NCBI RefSeq assembly: GCF_000472865.1
Contig: NZ_AXAP01000068.1
Span: forward strand, 1 to 43,422
Length of the DNA stretch: 43,422 bases
Direction: 5' to 3'
From: Bradyrhizobium elkanii WSM2783
Lineage (GTDB): Bacteria > Pseudomonadota > Alphaproteobacteria > Rhizobiales > Xanthobacteraceae
In this document: piece after piece, positions 7,698-16,740 of the stretch
Numbering within the stretch: position 1 is the stretch's first letter
Layout: each line of letters starts with the position of its first letter
Position numbers and translations under genes: made by a program
Notes under the pieces: model-generated
What the model was told of the DNA's origin: nothing
Databases searched by the model: none
The model's input: the letters and a program-made list of their open reading frames with translations, nothing else

Positions 7698-9836
7698 TCA
7701 GCGCATCGGCCAGATCTGCAGATGTTGAAGTGCGATCGATAGACCGGACTTGTCATCCAGGGGAGCGCTGAGTCCGAGCACGTTAATGCGATCTTTCACC
7801 AATTCATATGGAATGCTTGCTTCGATGCGACGCGGGTCAGTCCAGACCAGTTGCAGCGGCGAGCCGTTGAACGTCAACTGAAGCTGATCAAGCGCGGGGG
7901 TGACTGCGTATTTCCCCAATTGCAGGATCATCTTGTAGGACCTGTTCGGCTCGAGCGTGTCTATGATGAGGCCGGCATCCTTATTATTCACCCAGGAAAC
8001 GGGAGGCATCCCAACCCCCGTCCACTCGCCTTCGTAAATGCCGAACGTGCGACAGGGGACGGCGTAACCCCACATCGACTCGAACTTGCATTCGTAGGCA
8101 AGGCCGGAGTTGCGTACTCTGTTGAACCACGAGTCCGACGGCGCCCAATTTCCAAGGGTCAGAACAGGCGGCATTATCGTCTTTAGCGCCTGGATTGGAG
8201 GAGTGGCTTTGTTGTCATGCAGCGTAACGGTCCCATCGCTCTCGATCACAGCGAAACGTGAATAGGTCGCCTGTTTGCCATCTGCCGCGACAACGGTCAG
8301 ATTATCTTCCTTAATCGTACAGCTCTTTTTCGGGAAGGGACGCACAAGCGGAAGCATTTGCCCAGTTCGTCCGTCGCATAGGATTGGCGGACCGCTGGTT
8401 GGCAGCAGATAGACAGTAACCAAGGTCACAGCGACACCCAAATCCCAAGTCCCGTTGAGGCCGCCATACATGTTGACGATCGGGATGGGCGCCCCAGGAG
8501 GAAAGGCGGCTGTGGCTGTTGCTAGCGCCTTGACAATGGGGCGACCGAACTGTGCATAATTTCGGTTGTACTGATCATGCTGATAGATTTGGGCAAGCAA
8601 GGCTGCGCTGACGGTCGGTGCGGCGATCACAGTTGCAATAATCCGAGCCGAAAGAAAAAATCGGAACGCGATGATAACTGCGGTGACCACCATGGCGCCG
8701 CCGGATGCTGCTGCGAGATAGGTTCGCTGGGTGATCGCGACGTGCGACGTCGAAAGCAGGAAAGGAGAGTAGCAGGCGACGAAGAGAACTATTCCGGCGA
8801 AGAGCAGGCGGACCGGCGACGCCTTTTGGGTCCACGGAACGTCTTTCGCCGTTTCCTCTCTGACCGCTAGCAGGAAGAAGCAAAGGGCGATGTTGGCGGA
8901 AATGAGCAAAAAGACCGTGCGGAAGCTAAGTTGTGTCCAGGCCAGCGAATAAATCTGCTCCCACGCCTGCCAAAAACCGCGATGAAGGGCAGTAAAGACG
9001 ATTGTACGCGCCCAGTACGCGAGTTTCTGGAACCAGCCGCCCGTCTGGCCAACGAGTGTACCCTGATAAGAATCGCTTTGTTGTCCGATAATGGCGACAA
9101 AGACGACGCACGCGACCAACGCGGCGCCCCACATCAGCAAGACGGCAGGTTGCTTCACACACCTGGCGACGGTTGATACCAAACCGTAGCGAACATACAT
9201 CGCCAGAGCCGGTACAAGAGCCAGCGGCAAGATCGCCTCGTAGATGAGGCTGCCAGCTATGAATAGCGCCGCCGCTAGAAGGCTAAGAGCGAGGCGTGCC
9301 GTCATACCCGCGACTTCCTGCGCCCTCAGTGCCAATACGCCGGCCAGTAGCGCCAGCGCGATGGAGCAATCGATATGTAGGGTCCGGAGATTGATCTGCA
9401 TCGTGTCGGCCGGGTAGTGCAGCGTAAGAGCTCCAATCAAGAGCCCGCCCACCAGGCTGCGTGTCATAAAGCGGCCGACGTATGCGCTCGAAAGGAACTT
9501 TATGACAAGCGAAAGCGCAAGCAGGAGATGCCAATAGAAAAAAGTACTATGGTCCAAAGCGTAGGCGAGAGCTTGCGGAGCAAAGGTGAGCGGACGTCCG
9601 CGCAAGAAGGAGAGCGAGCCTGTTCCGTCGATGAAAAAGATCGGTCCATGTGTTACGAAAAGCCCTAGCTCTTCCCATTCCTCGATCAATCCGCCAAGCG
9701 CGAAGCCAAATGGCAGCCAGATGGCCGCCACAAGTGCGACGCCGGCGATCGTCAACATCGACCATTCAGCCACTACCGATGTGTTTTTCATTCCAAATGC
9801 CAGTCCGCGCAACGGTGACGCTCTGAAGTGTTTCAT
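7698..9836 (-). CDS. Large polytopic membrane protein, possible GT-C-type enzyme
   Basis: From ATG 9836 the protein has 712 residues. The first ~440 residues contain about ten or more hydrophobic helices. An early extracytoplasmic-type segment has EEWEELGLF and the helices are separated by short loops. The last ~260 residues are soluble-looking, with a beta-rich pattern (for example GLIIDTLEPNRSYKMILQL). This layout, many helices and a periplasmic C-terminal domain, is seen in GT-C glycosyltransferases and lipid-linked sugar modifying enzymes. I see no motif that proves that family. Longer starts (to 10010) would overlap the neighbouring methyltransferase gene and add a Ser/Arg-rich stretch, so I rejected them; ATG 9791 is also possible. 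Its place inside the glycan locus suggests chain modification in the periplasm. Confidence 0.7.
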   Translation of the reverse strand: MKHFRASPLRGLAFGMKNTSVVAEWSMLTIAGVALVAAIWLPFGFALGGLIEEWEELGLFVTHGPIFFIDGTGSLSFLRGRPLTFAPQALAYALDHSTFFYWHLLLALSLVIKFLSSAYVGRFMTRSLVGGLLIGALTLHYPADTMQINLRTLHIDCSIALALLAGVLALRAQEVAGMTARLALSLLAAALFIAGSLIYEAILPLALVPALAMYVRYGLVSTVARCVKQPAVLLMWGAALVACVVFVAIIGQQSDSYQGTLVGQTGGWFQKLAYWARTIVFTALHRGFWQAWEQIYSLAWTQLSFRTVFLLISANIALCFFLLAVREETAKDVPWTQKASPVRLLFAGIVLFVACYSPFLLSTSHVAITQRTYLAAASGGAMVVTAVIIAFRFFLSARIIATVIAAPTVSAALLAQIYQHDQYNRNYAQFGRPIVKALATATAAFPPGAPIPIVNMYGGLNGTWDLGVAVTLVTVYLLPTSGPPILCDGRTGQMLPLVRPFPKKSCTIKEDNLTVVAADGKQATYSRFAVIESDGTVTLHDNKATPPIQALKTIMPPVLTLGNWAPSDSWFNRVRNSGLAYECKFESMWGYAVPCRTFGIYEGEWTGVGMPPVSWVNNKDAGLIIDTLEPNRSYKMILQLGKYAVTPALDQLQLTFNGSPLQLVWTDPRRIEASIPYELVKDRINVLGLSAPLDDKSGLSIALQHLQIWPMR

Positions 9837-9957
9837 CGGACGTCGGGAGAGGCCAAATCGGTTTGAATCGACGGTTGATGTTGGTTTGTGTCGATTGCTT
9901 TGGAATAGCCGAGAACGAAGCGCATCAGGAGCATTGGGGCGATTCCAAGGTTCGCAG

Positions 9958-10557
9958 CTACTTGCCGGAGATGCCGATGATAAAAGTGTATGGGACGCGC
10001 GCATAGTCATCGCGAATTGTCATTTCAACTGACCTGAAAGCTGTCCGAAGTACCTGTTCATAGCCCTCCTTGGTGCGAACGAACCGTCCTCGATCGTTGT
10101 CCAGCATCCATTTCGCGAAGAGCGATTGTCCCGCCTTATAGCAGCCATCGAGCGTAAAAAGGATGCCCCCATCGTTCAAAACGTCACGAACGTTGATCAG
10201 TGTGCCTTCCAGCTCGTCATCGGAAATGTGGTGAAGCACACCATTCATCATGACAAGATCGACGCCGGCAAACTCCTTTGCTGCCGTTGCATCGAAATAT
10301 CGGCAGTAGAATCGACCTTGGTGGCCGAATGTTTTTGTAGCATGCTCTATATACGATTGGTCGATATCGAATCCGATGTAGTCGATGTCACGAGGCAAGT
10401 GGCGGAGAATATAGCCGGGCCCACAGCCGATATCGATGATCCGCATGTTGGGACGTAGCGACAGATAGTCTCTGATCGCATTGACACGTGCACCGAAGAA
10501 ACCGCCGGCTTCTTGGAAGAGCTGATACATTGCCGGCGACTTCAAAATTTCCTTCAT
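9958..10557 (-). CDS. Class I SAM-dependent methyltransferase
   Basis: The protein has 199 residues with the Rossmann SAM site IIDIGCGPGYILRHLP (motif I, about residues 40-55), an acidic ribose-binding position in YIGFDIDQSYIEHA, and the motif around VLHHISDDELEGTL. These place it in the methyltransferase type 11/12 superfamily. Such genes in O-antigen loci usually methylate a sugar hydroxyl or a chain terminus. The substrate here is inference. It is transcribed leftward between a membrane protein and another methyltransferase gene (108-base gap upstream). Confidence 0.87.
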   Translation of the reverse strand: MKEILKSPAMYQLFQEAGGFFGARVNAIRDYLSLRPNMRIIDIGCGPGYILRHLPRDIDYIGFDIDQSYIEHATKTFGHQGRFYCRYFDATAAKEFAGVDLVMMNGVLHHISDDELEGTLINVRDVLNDGGILFTLDGCYKAGQSLFAKWMLDNDRGRFVRTKEGYEQVLRTAFRSVEMTIRDDYARVPYTFIIGISGK

Positions 10558-10665
10558 TTGATGCCTTTAACTTATCGGATCAGTCGTTTTGCATCGTGCG
10601 GAGATTGACGCGACGAGCGGTGAATATCCAACTATTTGGCGAAAGAACTCGCGGCGTCGCCGCTT

Positions 10666-11370
10666 TCATGCGGTCGCTTTCACGAAATACTGCGCGCCAA
10701 ACGGCAGGCGTCCAAGAGCGAGATCAATCGAGCGCAGCAATTTCCCCGAAGGCGGTATCGAAATGATAAACCGCTCGAGCAGGTCCTTGAAACCGGCGTC
10801 CCGGATCAAAGCGCGAGTCACTTCCGAACGAAGCAGGACTGCATTCTTGTCGAAAACGCAATTTGAAACGATCCGCTGCGTCAGTGGATTGCGGGGGTTG
10901 TGCTCGAAGACCGCAACCATGCCTCCCGGCTTCAAGACGCGCTTCATCTCTGCCGCGAACAGCGGCCACTGCGCAGGCGGAACGTGATGCATCACGCAAA
11001 CAGTGAAGACGGCATCGAAACTGGCGTCGTCAAAAGGCAGTCGCTCTCCGCCATAAGACTCGTAGTGAACTCCCGGATTTCGCTCGCGGGCGTGTTCGAT
11101 ACTGGCCTTTGACACATCCACGCCGGTGATAGACCCGACTCGATCGGACAGCAGCTTGTGGAAGTTGCCAACACCACAGCCGACATCGAGCACCGAGACG
11201 TCGCGCGCATCCTTGAAGTGGCCCGCGATCAGGTCGCTCAAATAATCCGCTTTGACGCGGGTAAAATAATCGACTTTCAACCCTGAGAACGCGATCGCCT
11301 CGTTCACTGCCGCATTGTATGCGTGGGAATAGGCATCGAACTCGGCCTCAGTTTGATCTTGGTGTTTCAT
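10666..11370 (-). CDS. Class I SAM-dependent methyltransferase
   Basis: The protein has 234 residues. Motif I is SVLDVGCGVGNFHKLL, followed by SITGVDVSKASIEHAR (ribose acid), a FDAVFTVCVMHHVPPAQW segment and LKPGGMVAVFEHNPRNPLTQ. The last is characteristic of methyltransferases often annotated as UbiE/type 11, found in glycan and lipid loci. It is clearly different from its neighbour at 9958, so the cluster has two methylation activities. It lies 42 bases downstream of rfbF and is probably co-transcribed. The acceptor is unknown. Confidence 0.87.
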   Translation of the reverse strand: MKHQDQTEAEFDAYSHAYNAAVNEAIAFSGLKVDYFTRVKADYLSDLIAGHFKDARDVSVLDVGCGVGNFHKLLSDRVGSITGVDVSKASIEHARERNPGVHYESYGGERLPFDDASFDAVFTVCVMHHVPPAQWPLFAAEMKRVLKPGGMVAVFEHNPRNPLTQRIVSNCVFDKNAVLLRSEVTRALIRDAGFKDLLERFIISIPPSGKLLRSIDLALGRLPFGAQYFVKATA

Positions 11371-11412
11371 CGGGCAAGTGGCTTTCGTATGAGCACGCTG
11401 ATTGGCGTAGGA

Positions 11413-12186
11413 CTACTGCCAGATTTTCCAAGGCGCTTGACCGCTCGCCCACATATCTTCCAGTTCGTGCTTGTCGCGGAGCGTGTCCATCGGCTTCCAG
11501 AAACCTGTATGCCGGAATGCAACAAGCTCGTTGTCCGCAGCCAGGCGCTCCAACGGTCGGCGTTCAAATATCGTCGCGTCATTTTCTATGTACTCCAGGA
11601 CGCGTGGTTCGAGCACGAAAAATCCGCCGTTGATATAACCCATTTCATTGTCGGGTTTTTCGTGGAATCGCTCGACGCGGCCGCTCGAACCAATGTCCAG
11701 AATGCCGAAGCGGCCAGGCGAGGGAACCGCCGTTATCGTCGCGATCTTTCCATGCGATCTGTGAAATTGCGCGGTTTCAGCGACCTTTAAGTCGGAAACG
11801 CCGTCGCCGTAGGTAAGGCAAAACGTCTCGCTGTTGATATGCGCAGCCACGCGACGTACCCGACCACCCGTCATGGTCTCGATGCCGGTATCAACCAGCG
11901 TCACGCGCCATTTCTCGTCCGATCGTCGATGATATTCGATCTTCTGCTGTCCGAGATCGACCGTTATGTCGGAGGTCTTGATGAAGTAATCCGAAAAGAA
12001 CTGCTTGATCATCGCGCCCTTGTAGCCACAGCAGATGACGAAGTCGTTCAGGCCGGCCTGCTCATAGATTTTCATGATGTGCCAGAGGATCGGCAGTCCG
12101 CCGATTTCGACGAGCGGCTTTGGGCGCGTGTCGGTTTCTTCGGAGAGCCGGGTACCGAGACCGCCGGCGAGAATGACGACCTTCAC
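11413..12186 (-). CDS. rfbF: Glucose-1-phosphate cytidylyltransferase
   Basis: The 257-residue length is typical for RfbF. It starts MKVVILAGGLGTRLSEET, the nucleotidyltransferase signature, followed by RPKPLVEIGG, LTYGDGVSD and, near the end, FWKPMDTLRDKHELEDMW. It catalyses CTP + glucose-1-phosphate to CDP-glucose, the first step of CDP-6-deoxyhexose synthesis. Its ATG overlaps the stop of the GT2 gene (12183-12186), so it is translationally coupled. It works with RfbG (14375-15499). A relic of a second rfbF C-terminus lies directly upstream of rfbG. Confidence 0.95.
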   Translation of the reverse strand: MKVVILAGGLGTRLSEETDTRPKPLVEIGGLPILWHIMKIYEQAGLNDFVICCGYKGAMIKQFFSDYFIKTSDITVDLGQQKIEYHRRSDEKWRVTLVDTGIETMTGGRVRRVAAHINSETFCLTYGDGVSDLKVAETAQFHRSHGKIATITAVPSPGRFGILDIGSSGRVERFHEKPDNEMGYINGGFFVLEPRVLEYIENDATIFERRPLERLAADNELVAFRHTGFWKPMDTLRDKHELEDMWASGQAPWKIWQ

Positions 12187-13235
12187 CTTTGATCCTCTTC
12201 GTTGCTGGCCGAAACGAGGTTCTTGGCGGATGCGGCCGGCACGTATGACGGCGCGCCCGAACCCGTGGAATCGGAAGACGAATGTTCAATAACGCGTTCG
12301 ACTATGCTCATGGGATGTCCGCGTACATTGTCGAACACGCGTCCCAGATACTCCCCGAGCAGGCCGGCGACCGCTGCGTTGACACCCAAGGTGATGAGCT
12401 GAAGGATGACAAGCGTCGTGAAGCCGGGACTGCGCTCGCCGGCGCCGAACAACCAAAGCACGGCATAGCCGAACCCGATGAGCAAGGAAATACCGCACAG
12501 AGAGAAGCCCGCCAGCGCAATGAACTGAAGCGGCTTGGTCGATTGACTGGTCACCCCATCCATTCCTAGCGTGAGCAGCTTTATGAAATTGAACTTGCTT
12601 GTCCCCTGAGTGCGCACCGAGCGCGCATAGGGAATTCCGACCGAGGGATATCCGAAGGACGCGATGAGCCCTCGCAAATAGGGGCTGCGATCGGTCACCC
12701 CTCGCAGATGCTCGATGATGACGCGATCAATCAGGCGGAAGTCACCCGCGTCGACGGGAACATGAAACTCGGTGATGCGGTCGATAAATCGATAAAAGGC
12801 CCTGCGCGCCAGACGCAGGATGAGGCTTTCGATGCGCTGGATCCTTACCCCGTAGACTACCTTGAATCCCTTTTCCCAATATTCGAGAAACTTGAGAATC
12901 ATCTCGGGCGGATCTTGCAGATCGGCATCGATCTGGATCGCGGCGGCGCCGCGGGCATTGAGAAAATTTGTCAGGATCGAGCGCTGAAAGCCGAAATTGC
13001 GCGACAATTTCAGCACGCGCACCCGCGGATCTCGAACGACCTCCGCTTCCAGCAGAGCGACAGTCCCGTCCTGGCTGTTGTTGTCGGTGAAGAGAAATTC
13101 CAAGTCGTAGCGGTCGGCGACACTGTCGGCGACTGCGCGCAACCGCGCCATGAGGTTTGCGATGTTGCCTTCCTCATTGAAGACGGGAATCGAAATCGTG
13201 ATGAGCGTACGTGCCGATCCATCGACATCGTTCAT
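12183..13235 (-). CDS. GT2 glycosyltransferase with membrane anchors (GtrB/dolichol-phosphate type)
   Basis: The protein has 350 residues. The N-terminal GT-A domain has ISIPVFNEEGNI, the TDNNSQDGT donor site and the metal-binding IQIDADLQDPPE (D103, D105). Two C-terminal transmembrane helices (about 235-265 and 275-305) follow, as in enzymes that transfer a sugar to polyprenyl phosphate. It may load a lipid carrier used by the polytopic protein at 7698-9836; GtrB-like enzymes typically feed a GT-C partner. The C-terminal ~40 residues are Ser/Ala-rich and disordered-looking. It has a 16-base gap to the upstream dehydrogenase gene and a 4-nt overlap with rfbF downstream. Confidence 0.9.
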   Translation of the reverse strand: MNDVDGSARTLITISIPVFNEEGNIANLMARLRAVADSVADRYDLEFLFTDNNSQDGTVALLEAEVVRDPRVRVLKLSRNFGFQRSILTNFLNARGAAAIQIDADLQDPPEMILKFLEYWEKGFKVVYGVRIQRIESLILRLARRAFYRFIDRITEFHVPVDAGDFRLIDRVIIEHLRGVTDRSPYLRGLIASFGYPSVGIPYARSVRTQGTSKFNFIKLLTLGMDGVTSQSTKPLQFIALAGFSLCGISLLIGFGYAVLWLFGAGERSPGFTTLVILQLITLGVNAAVAGLLGEYLGRVFDNVRGHPMSIVERVIEHSSSDSTGSGAPSYVPAASAKNLVSASNEEDQR

Positions 13236-13251
13236 GGCCGATTCCTCATCG

Positions 13252-14274
13252 TCAATCTTCCGTCGACACCATCATGTAATGAACCACGCTCGGTAGGCCG
13301 ACTTCCATGGGCAGCCGCGGCCGCCAATCCGTGAAAGCATTGCGCGCGGTTGTCGACCCGACGAGATAGGAGACCTCGTCTGGGTGGGTTGGCCGCTCCC
13401 CGAAGCCCAACAGGTTCTCGCCATGACCGATGACCTCGGCCACGGCGCGCGAGAACTGCGCGACGCTGACGGGGGAACCGGAACAAAGGTTAAGGACCGT
13501 CCCCACATTCTGGTCTCTAGCAGCAACCGCAAATGCGCACAACCCTTCGACGACATCGTCGAGGTGCAGATAATCTTTCACCTGAAATCCAGCCGAAAGC
13601 GAAATATGCTGGCCGCGCGCCAAGTGATAAACGAGGCTGGGCAACAGCCTTTGTTTCTTCTCGCCAATTCCATAGACGTTGAAGATGCGGGCGACGACCA
13701 GCGGCGGGCCTCCTTCGCGCGCCAGCGCCAACAGGGCCTCACCAGCCATCGCTTTGCTCGCACCATAGACGACGTTGTCGTTGCCCTCGCGCGATTCAAG
13801 CGGGTCGGTCTCCCGTCGAAGTGCCCGGCCTTCTTGCGGAGCGTACTCGGAACACGTTCCTGCCTGCAGGAAAATTCCGCAGCCGGTCTCGCGCGCATGA
13901 AGAAACAGGGCCTTGGCGGCATCGACGTTGACGCGGCGGGCAAGGATGCGTTCGTGATGCAGCGCCTCCGCCGATCGATCGGCAGGGCGCGTCACGCCAT
14001 AGGCGGCCAAGTTGAACACGGCGTTGAAACGCCGTCCCTTTAAAGCCGCCGAAATTTGCGCATCGGCATCGTCGGCGCTGAAGTCCGCAATCAATACGTC
14101 TCGGGAGCGACCGCGTCGATCTCCCCGCCGCTGGAGCAGCGTCACCTGCACATCTTGCCCAAGTAAGCGGGACACAACCTGCTGCCCGATGAAACCGTTC
14201 CCACCCGTGACCAGGACGGACTGACCGGAGAGGCGATCAATGTACGGAGAGATGAAGTCCCTGCTCGTGATCAA
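13252..14274 (-). CDS. NAD-dependent sugar-nucleotide epimerase/reductase
   Basis: The 340-residue extended SDR protein shows the cofactor loop TGGNGFIG (23-30), the catalytic YxxxK in VVYGASKAM (Y170, K174), and a GTCSEY segment. I start it at TTG 14274 because AAAGGAGGT lies immediately upstream with a 6-base spacer, the best ribosome-binding site in the region. Starting at TTG 14292 would put this site inside the coding region. Between rfbG and rfbF it most likely acts on CDP-4-keto-6-deoxyglucose, as a 4-reductase or epimerase giving a CDP-6-deoxyhexose. The exact product cannot be read from the sequence. Confidence 0.87.
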   Translation of the reverse strand: MITSRDFISPYIDRLSGQSVLVTGGNGFIGQQVVSRLLGQDVQVTLLQRRGDRRGRSRDVLIADFSADDADAQISAALKGRRFNAVFNLAAYGVTRPADRSAEALHHERILARRVNVDAAKALFLHARETGCGIFLQAGTCSEYAPQEGRALRRETDPLESREGNDNVVYGASKAMAGEALLALAREGGPPLVVARIFNVYGIGEKKQRLLPSLVYHLARGQHISLSAGFQVKDYLHLDDVVEGLCAFAVAARDQNVGTVLNLCSGSPVSVAQFSRAVAEVIGHGENLLGFGERPTHPDEVSYLVGSTTARNAFTDWRPRLPMEVGLPSVVHYMMVSTED

Positions 14275-14374
14275 GCCTCTACCTCCTTTCAACGACGCTT
14301 TGACGTCAGCCTCGTTCGATGGCTGGCAAGGTCCCGATCTGTTCTTGAAGCCTCGGGTGATTCGTCAGCGCAGG

Positions 14375-15499
14375 CTAAGCTCCGGCTTCTTGCAGCGCCA
14401 TGGCGCGGTGACGCTCAAACAGCCAGTCAATCTGCTGCAGGGCTACCGTACGCCGTGCGGTGCCGCGCGCGGCCGCGCGATACCAATCGATCGTCAGCAT
14501 GATGGCTTCCTCAAAGTTCACGGAAGGTTGCCAGCCGAGCTGATCGCGCGCTTTGGCGCAATCAAGCTGAAGATGGCCGGCTTCGTGAGGTTGCTCGCTC
14601 CCGTCGACAGCCCACGAAACGGGCTCTCCCCAGTGATGCGCCAGCCGCTCGACTACCTGCCGAACCGGGACATGACCGTCGGAAGCCGGACCGAAGTTCC
14701 AGCCGGAAGCAAAAGTCTGGCCGTGTCGAACCAGATGTTCGGCGAGCCGCAGGTAACCGACGATCGGATCGAAGACATGCTGCCAGGGTCTGACAGCTGC
14801 GGGGAATCGAATGCGGAGCGTCTCGCCGGAAGAGAAAGCCCGGATGGCATCGGGAATCAATCGGTTCCGCGCCCAATCTCCGCCTCCGATCACATTACCA
14901 GCGCGGACGGAAGCAATGGCCGCGTCGCCTGCCCGATAGAAGAAGCTTCGGCGATACGCACTGGTGACCAGTTCGGCGCATCCCTTGCTGTTGCTGTAGG
15001 GATCATGTCCGCCGACGGGATCAGTTTCGCGGTAGCCTTGAATGCGGCCGTCATTCTCATAGGATTTGTCGCTGGTGACGACGACGGCGGCGCGAACGCT
15101 TGGACAGCGGCGAATCGCCTCGAGCACATGCACGGTTCCCATGACGTTGGTCGCATAGGTCTCGACCGGCTCGGCATAAGAGAGCCGTACAAGCGGTTGC
15201 GCCGCCATGTGGATCACGATTTCAGGCCGGGCCTCCTGCATCGCGTTGGATACGCAGTTGAAATCGCGGATGTCGCCGATATGGTGATCGATGTTCTTTT
15301 CGACTTCGCTTGCGACGAACACGCCGTCGCGATGCTCCGGCGCCAGCGCTAGACCGAAAACACGCGCTCCCATCACGTTCAGGAGCATGGATAGCCAGCC
15401 TCCCTTGAAGCCGGTATGTCCCGTCAGGAAGATGCGGCGGCCGCGCCAGAATTCCGCTTCGATCACCAAACTCTCCACTTGGTTGCGCCGCTGCTTCAC
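14375..15499 (-). CDS. rfbG: CDP-glucose 4,6-dehydratase
   Basis: The 374-residue protein has TGHTGFKG (26-33), TSDKSY (142-147), the catalytic YSNSK (Y168, K172) and GNVIGGGDWARNRLIPD, a sequence diagnostic for RfbG. It converts CDP-glucose to CDP-4-keto-6-deoxyglucose. The GTG at 15499 overlaps the TGA (15496-15498) of an rfbF C-terminal relic as GTGA, which suggests the original coupled start. GTG 15466 with GGAGAG upstream would give a protein beginning closer to the usual family start and is a serious alternative. The intact rfbF lies three genes downstream. Confidence 0.92.
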   Translation of the reverse strand: MKQRRNQVESLVIEAEFWRGRRIFLTGHTGFKGGWLSMLLNVMGARVFGLALAPEHRDGVFVASEVEKNIDHHIGDIRDFNCVSNAMQEARPEIVIHMAAQPLVRLSYAEPVETYATNVMGTVHVLEAIRRCPSVRAAVVVTSDKSYENDGRIQGYRETDPVGGHDPYSNSKGCAELVTSAYRRSFFYRAGDAAIASVRAGNVIGGGDWARNRLIPDAIRAFSSGETLRIRFPAAVRPWQHVFDPIVGYLRLAEHLVRHGQTFASGWNFGPASDGHVPVRQVVERLAHHWGEPVSWAVDGSEQPHEAGHLQLDCAKARDQLGWQPSVNFEEAIMLTIDWYRAAARGTARRTVALQQIDWLFERHRAMALQEAGA

Positions 15500-15600
15500 T
15501 GACGTTCCAGGAACTTGCGGTCGCGCACCGTATCAATCGGATGCCAGAACCTCTTGTGACATAGGCGCGCAATTGATCGGAGCGCCGACGTTTCGATCGG
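15496..15600 (-). pseudogene. C-terminal relic of an rfbF-like nucleotidyltransferase
   Basis: Just upstream of rfbG the minus strand encodes FWHPIDTVRDRKFLE ending at TGA 15496-15498. This aligns with the FWKPMDTLRDKHELE end of the intact RfbF at 11413. Upstream of about residue -22 the similarity fades and no nucleotidyltransferase core (GGxGTR, YGDG) is visible. I read it as the tail of an older rfbF that was once coupled to rfbG (GTGA overlap) and has been replaced or deleted. It is too short for function. Confidence 0.7.
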
Positions 15601-16740
15601 ATAGTTTTCCACACCGCTTTGTTGCCTGAGCGCTGCAACGCCTCTCAGCCGATTGGCGAATAGGACTTTGTCCCGCATTTGCTGAAGTACCCCGAGCTCG
15701 CGTTCCCGGCTGAAACGCGTAGCCCTCTTAAATACTAAAAACGCTACCACCCACAACCATTCCGAGCAACCCCATGATCGACCGTAACGCCCGTTCCGGG
15801 CGCTCGCGCCGCCGTGAGAACTTGGTCGTTGCATCGCGGCTCTCAGCTCAATTTCGTTTGATTTGCTTGGCTGGCTCGCGATCGGTGAGAGTCGCCTGTT
15901 GCTGCTGTGTCTGCCGATCCTGCTGGTCGCCTCCCAGCACGTCGAGCCGGCGCGAGGGTTCAAGCTTCTACCTCCCCAAATACCTGAGATTACTATGGCT
16001 CAATCGTCTTTTGGCGAGGGTTCGCGATGACCATGATGCAGGCGCCGCGTCGTCGACATCTCTCACCACAACAGGGTTACAGACCTGACGGCGTGAGCAG
16101 GCGAGGGCGGCTGGGCTGCTCTGGGGCGCCTATCAACAGCGGAACGAGACCGATCGTTATGCGCTCAAGCATTGAAATGGATGTGATCCTTCAAACAAAG
16201 GAGGAAAACGAGAACTGAGTTTGGGTGGCGAAGGAGAGCAGCGTCTTGAGGGTGATCAACACGTCTCCAGCACCAAGGCGGGGGGATTTAGAGCTTCCGA
16301 AAGCGGCGATAAAGCCCGAAAACCACCAGGACCAGGATTAGCGAGACGGAAATCCACGCGCGTAGCCTGCCACAGTGATCGCGCAGATAACCCAACAAGA
16401 CCAGACGACGGCTTCCGCCATAGCTTTAAGGGCTTGAGCACCTGATTCAGGAGCGCGCCATGCCGCTCATATATCAAAATCAGTTTAAGCGCTCCACAAT
16501 ATTTGCTCCTGGTCGCGCGCTCGGGCTGGCTTGGACGCTGTCGTCAGAAAGCAGGAGCAGTCATCAGCGCCGCCGCTGAACAGGCGAGCGCGGCAATGTA
16601 AGGCATGTCTCGGTTTCTCGCTTGGCGTTATCGATTCGCTCGTGCTAGCTGAACGGTGGGCCTAATGCTCCCGGTCACTCCTCGGTTCCATCGGCTGCGC
16701 GCTCGGACTGGCGTAGTGGTTTTAGGATTCTGGATCGGAA
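15601..16740. other. Degenerate non-coding stretch
   Basis: No gene with recognisable domains or credible coding pattern. Open frames here are short and Arg/Ser/Pro-rich. One short minus-strand hydrophobic tail (near 16285-16400) reads SLILVLVVFGLYRRFRKL, possibly the end of a decayed membrane protein, but it has no start. The stretch separates rfbG from the FkbM gene and looks like decayed DNA. Confidence 0.5.

Noticed and set aside
16027..16218. 63-residue rightward frame
   Set aside because: No domain, Arg/Ser/Pro-rich composition, and no good ribosome-binding site; probably chance.
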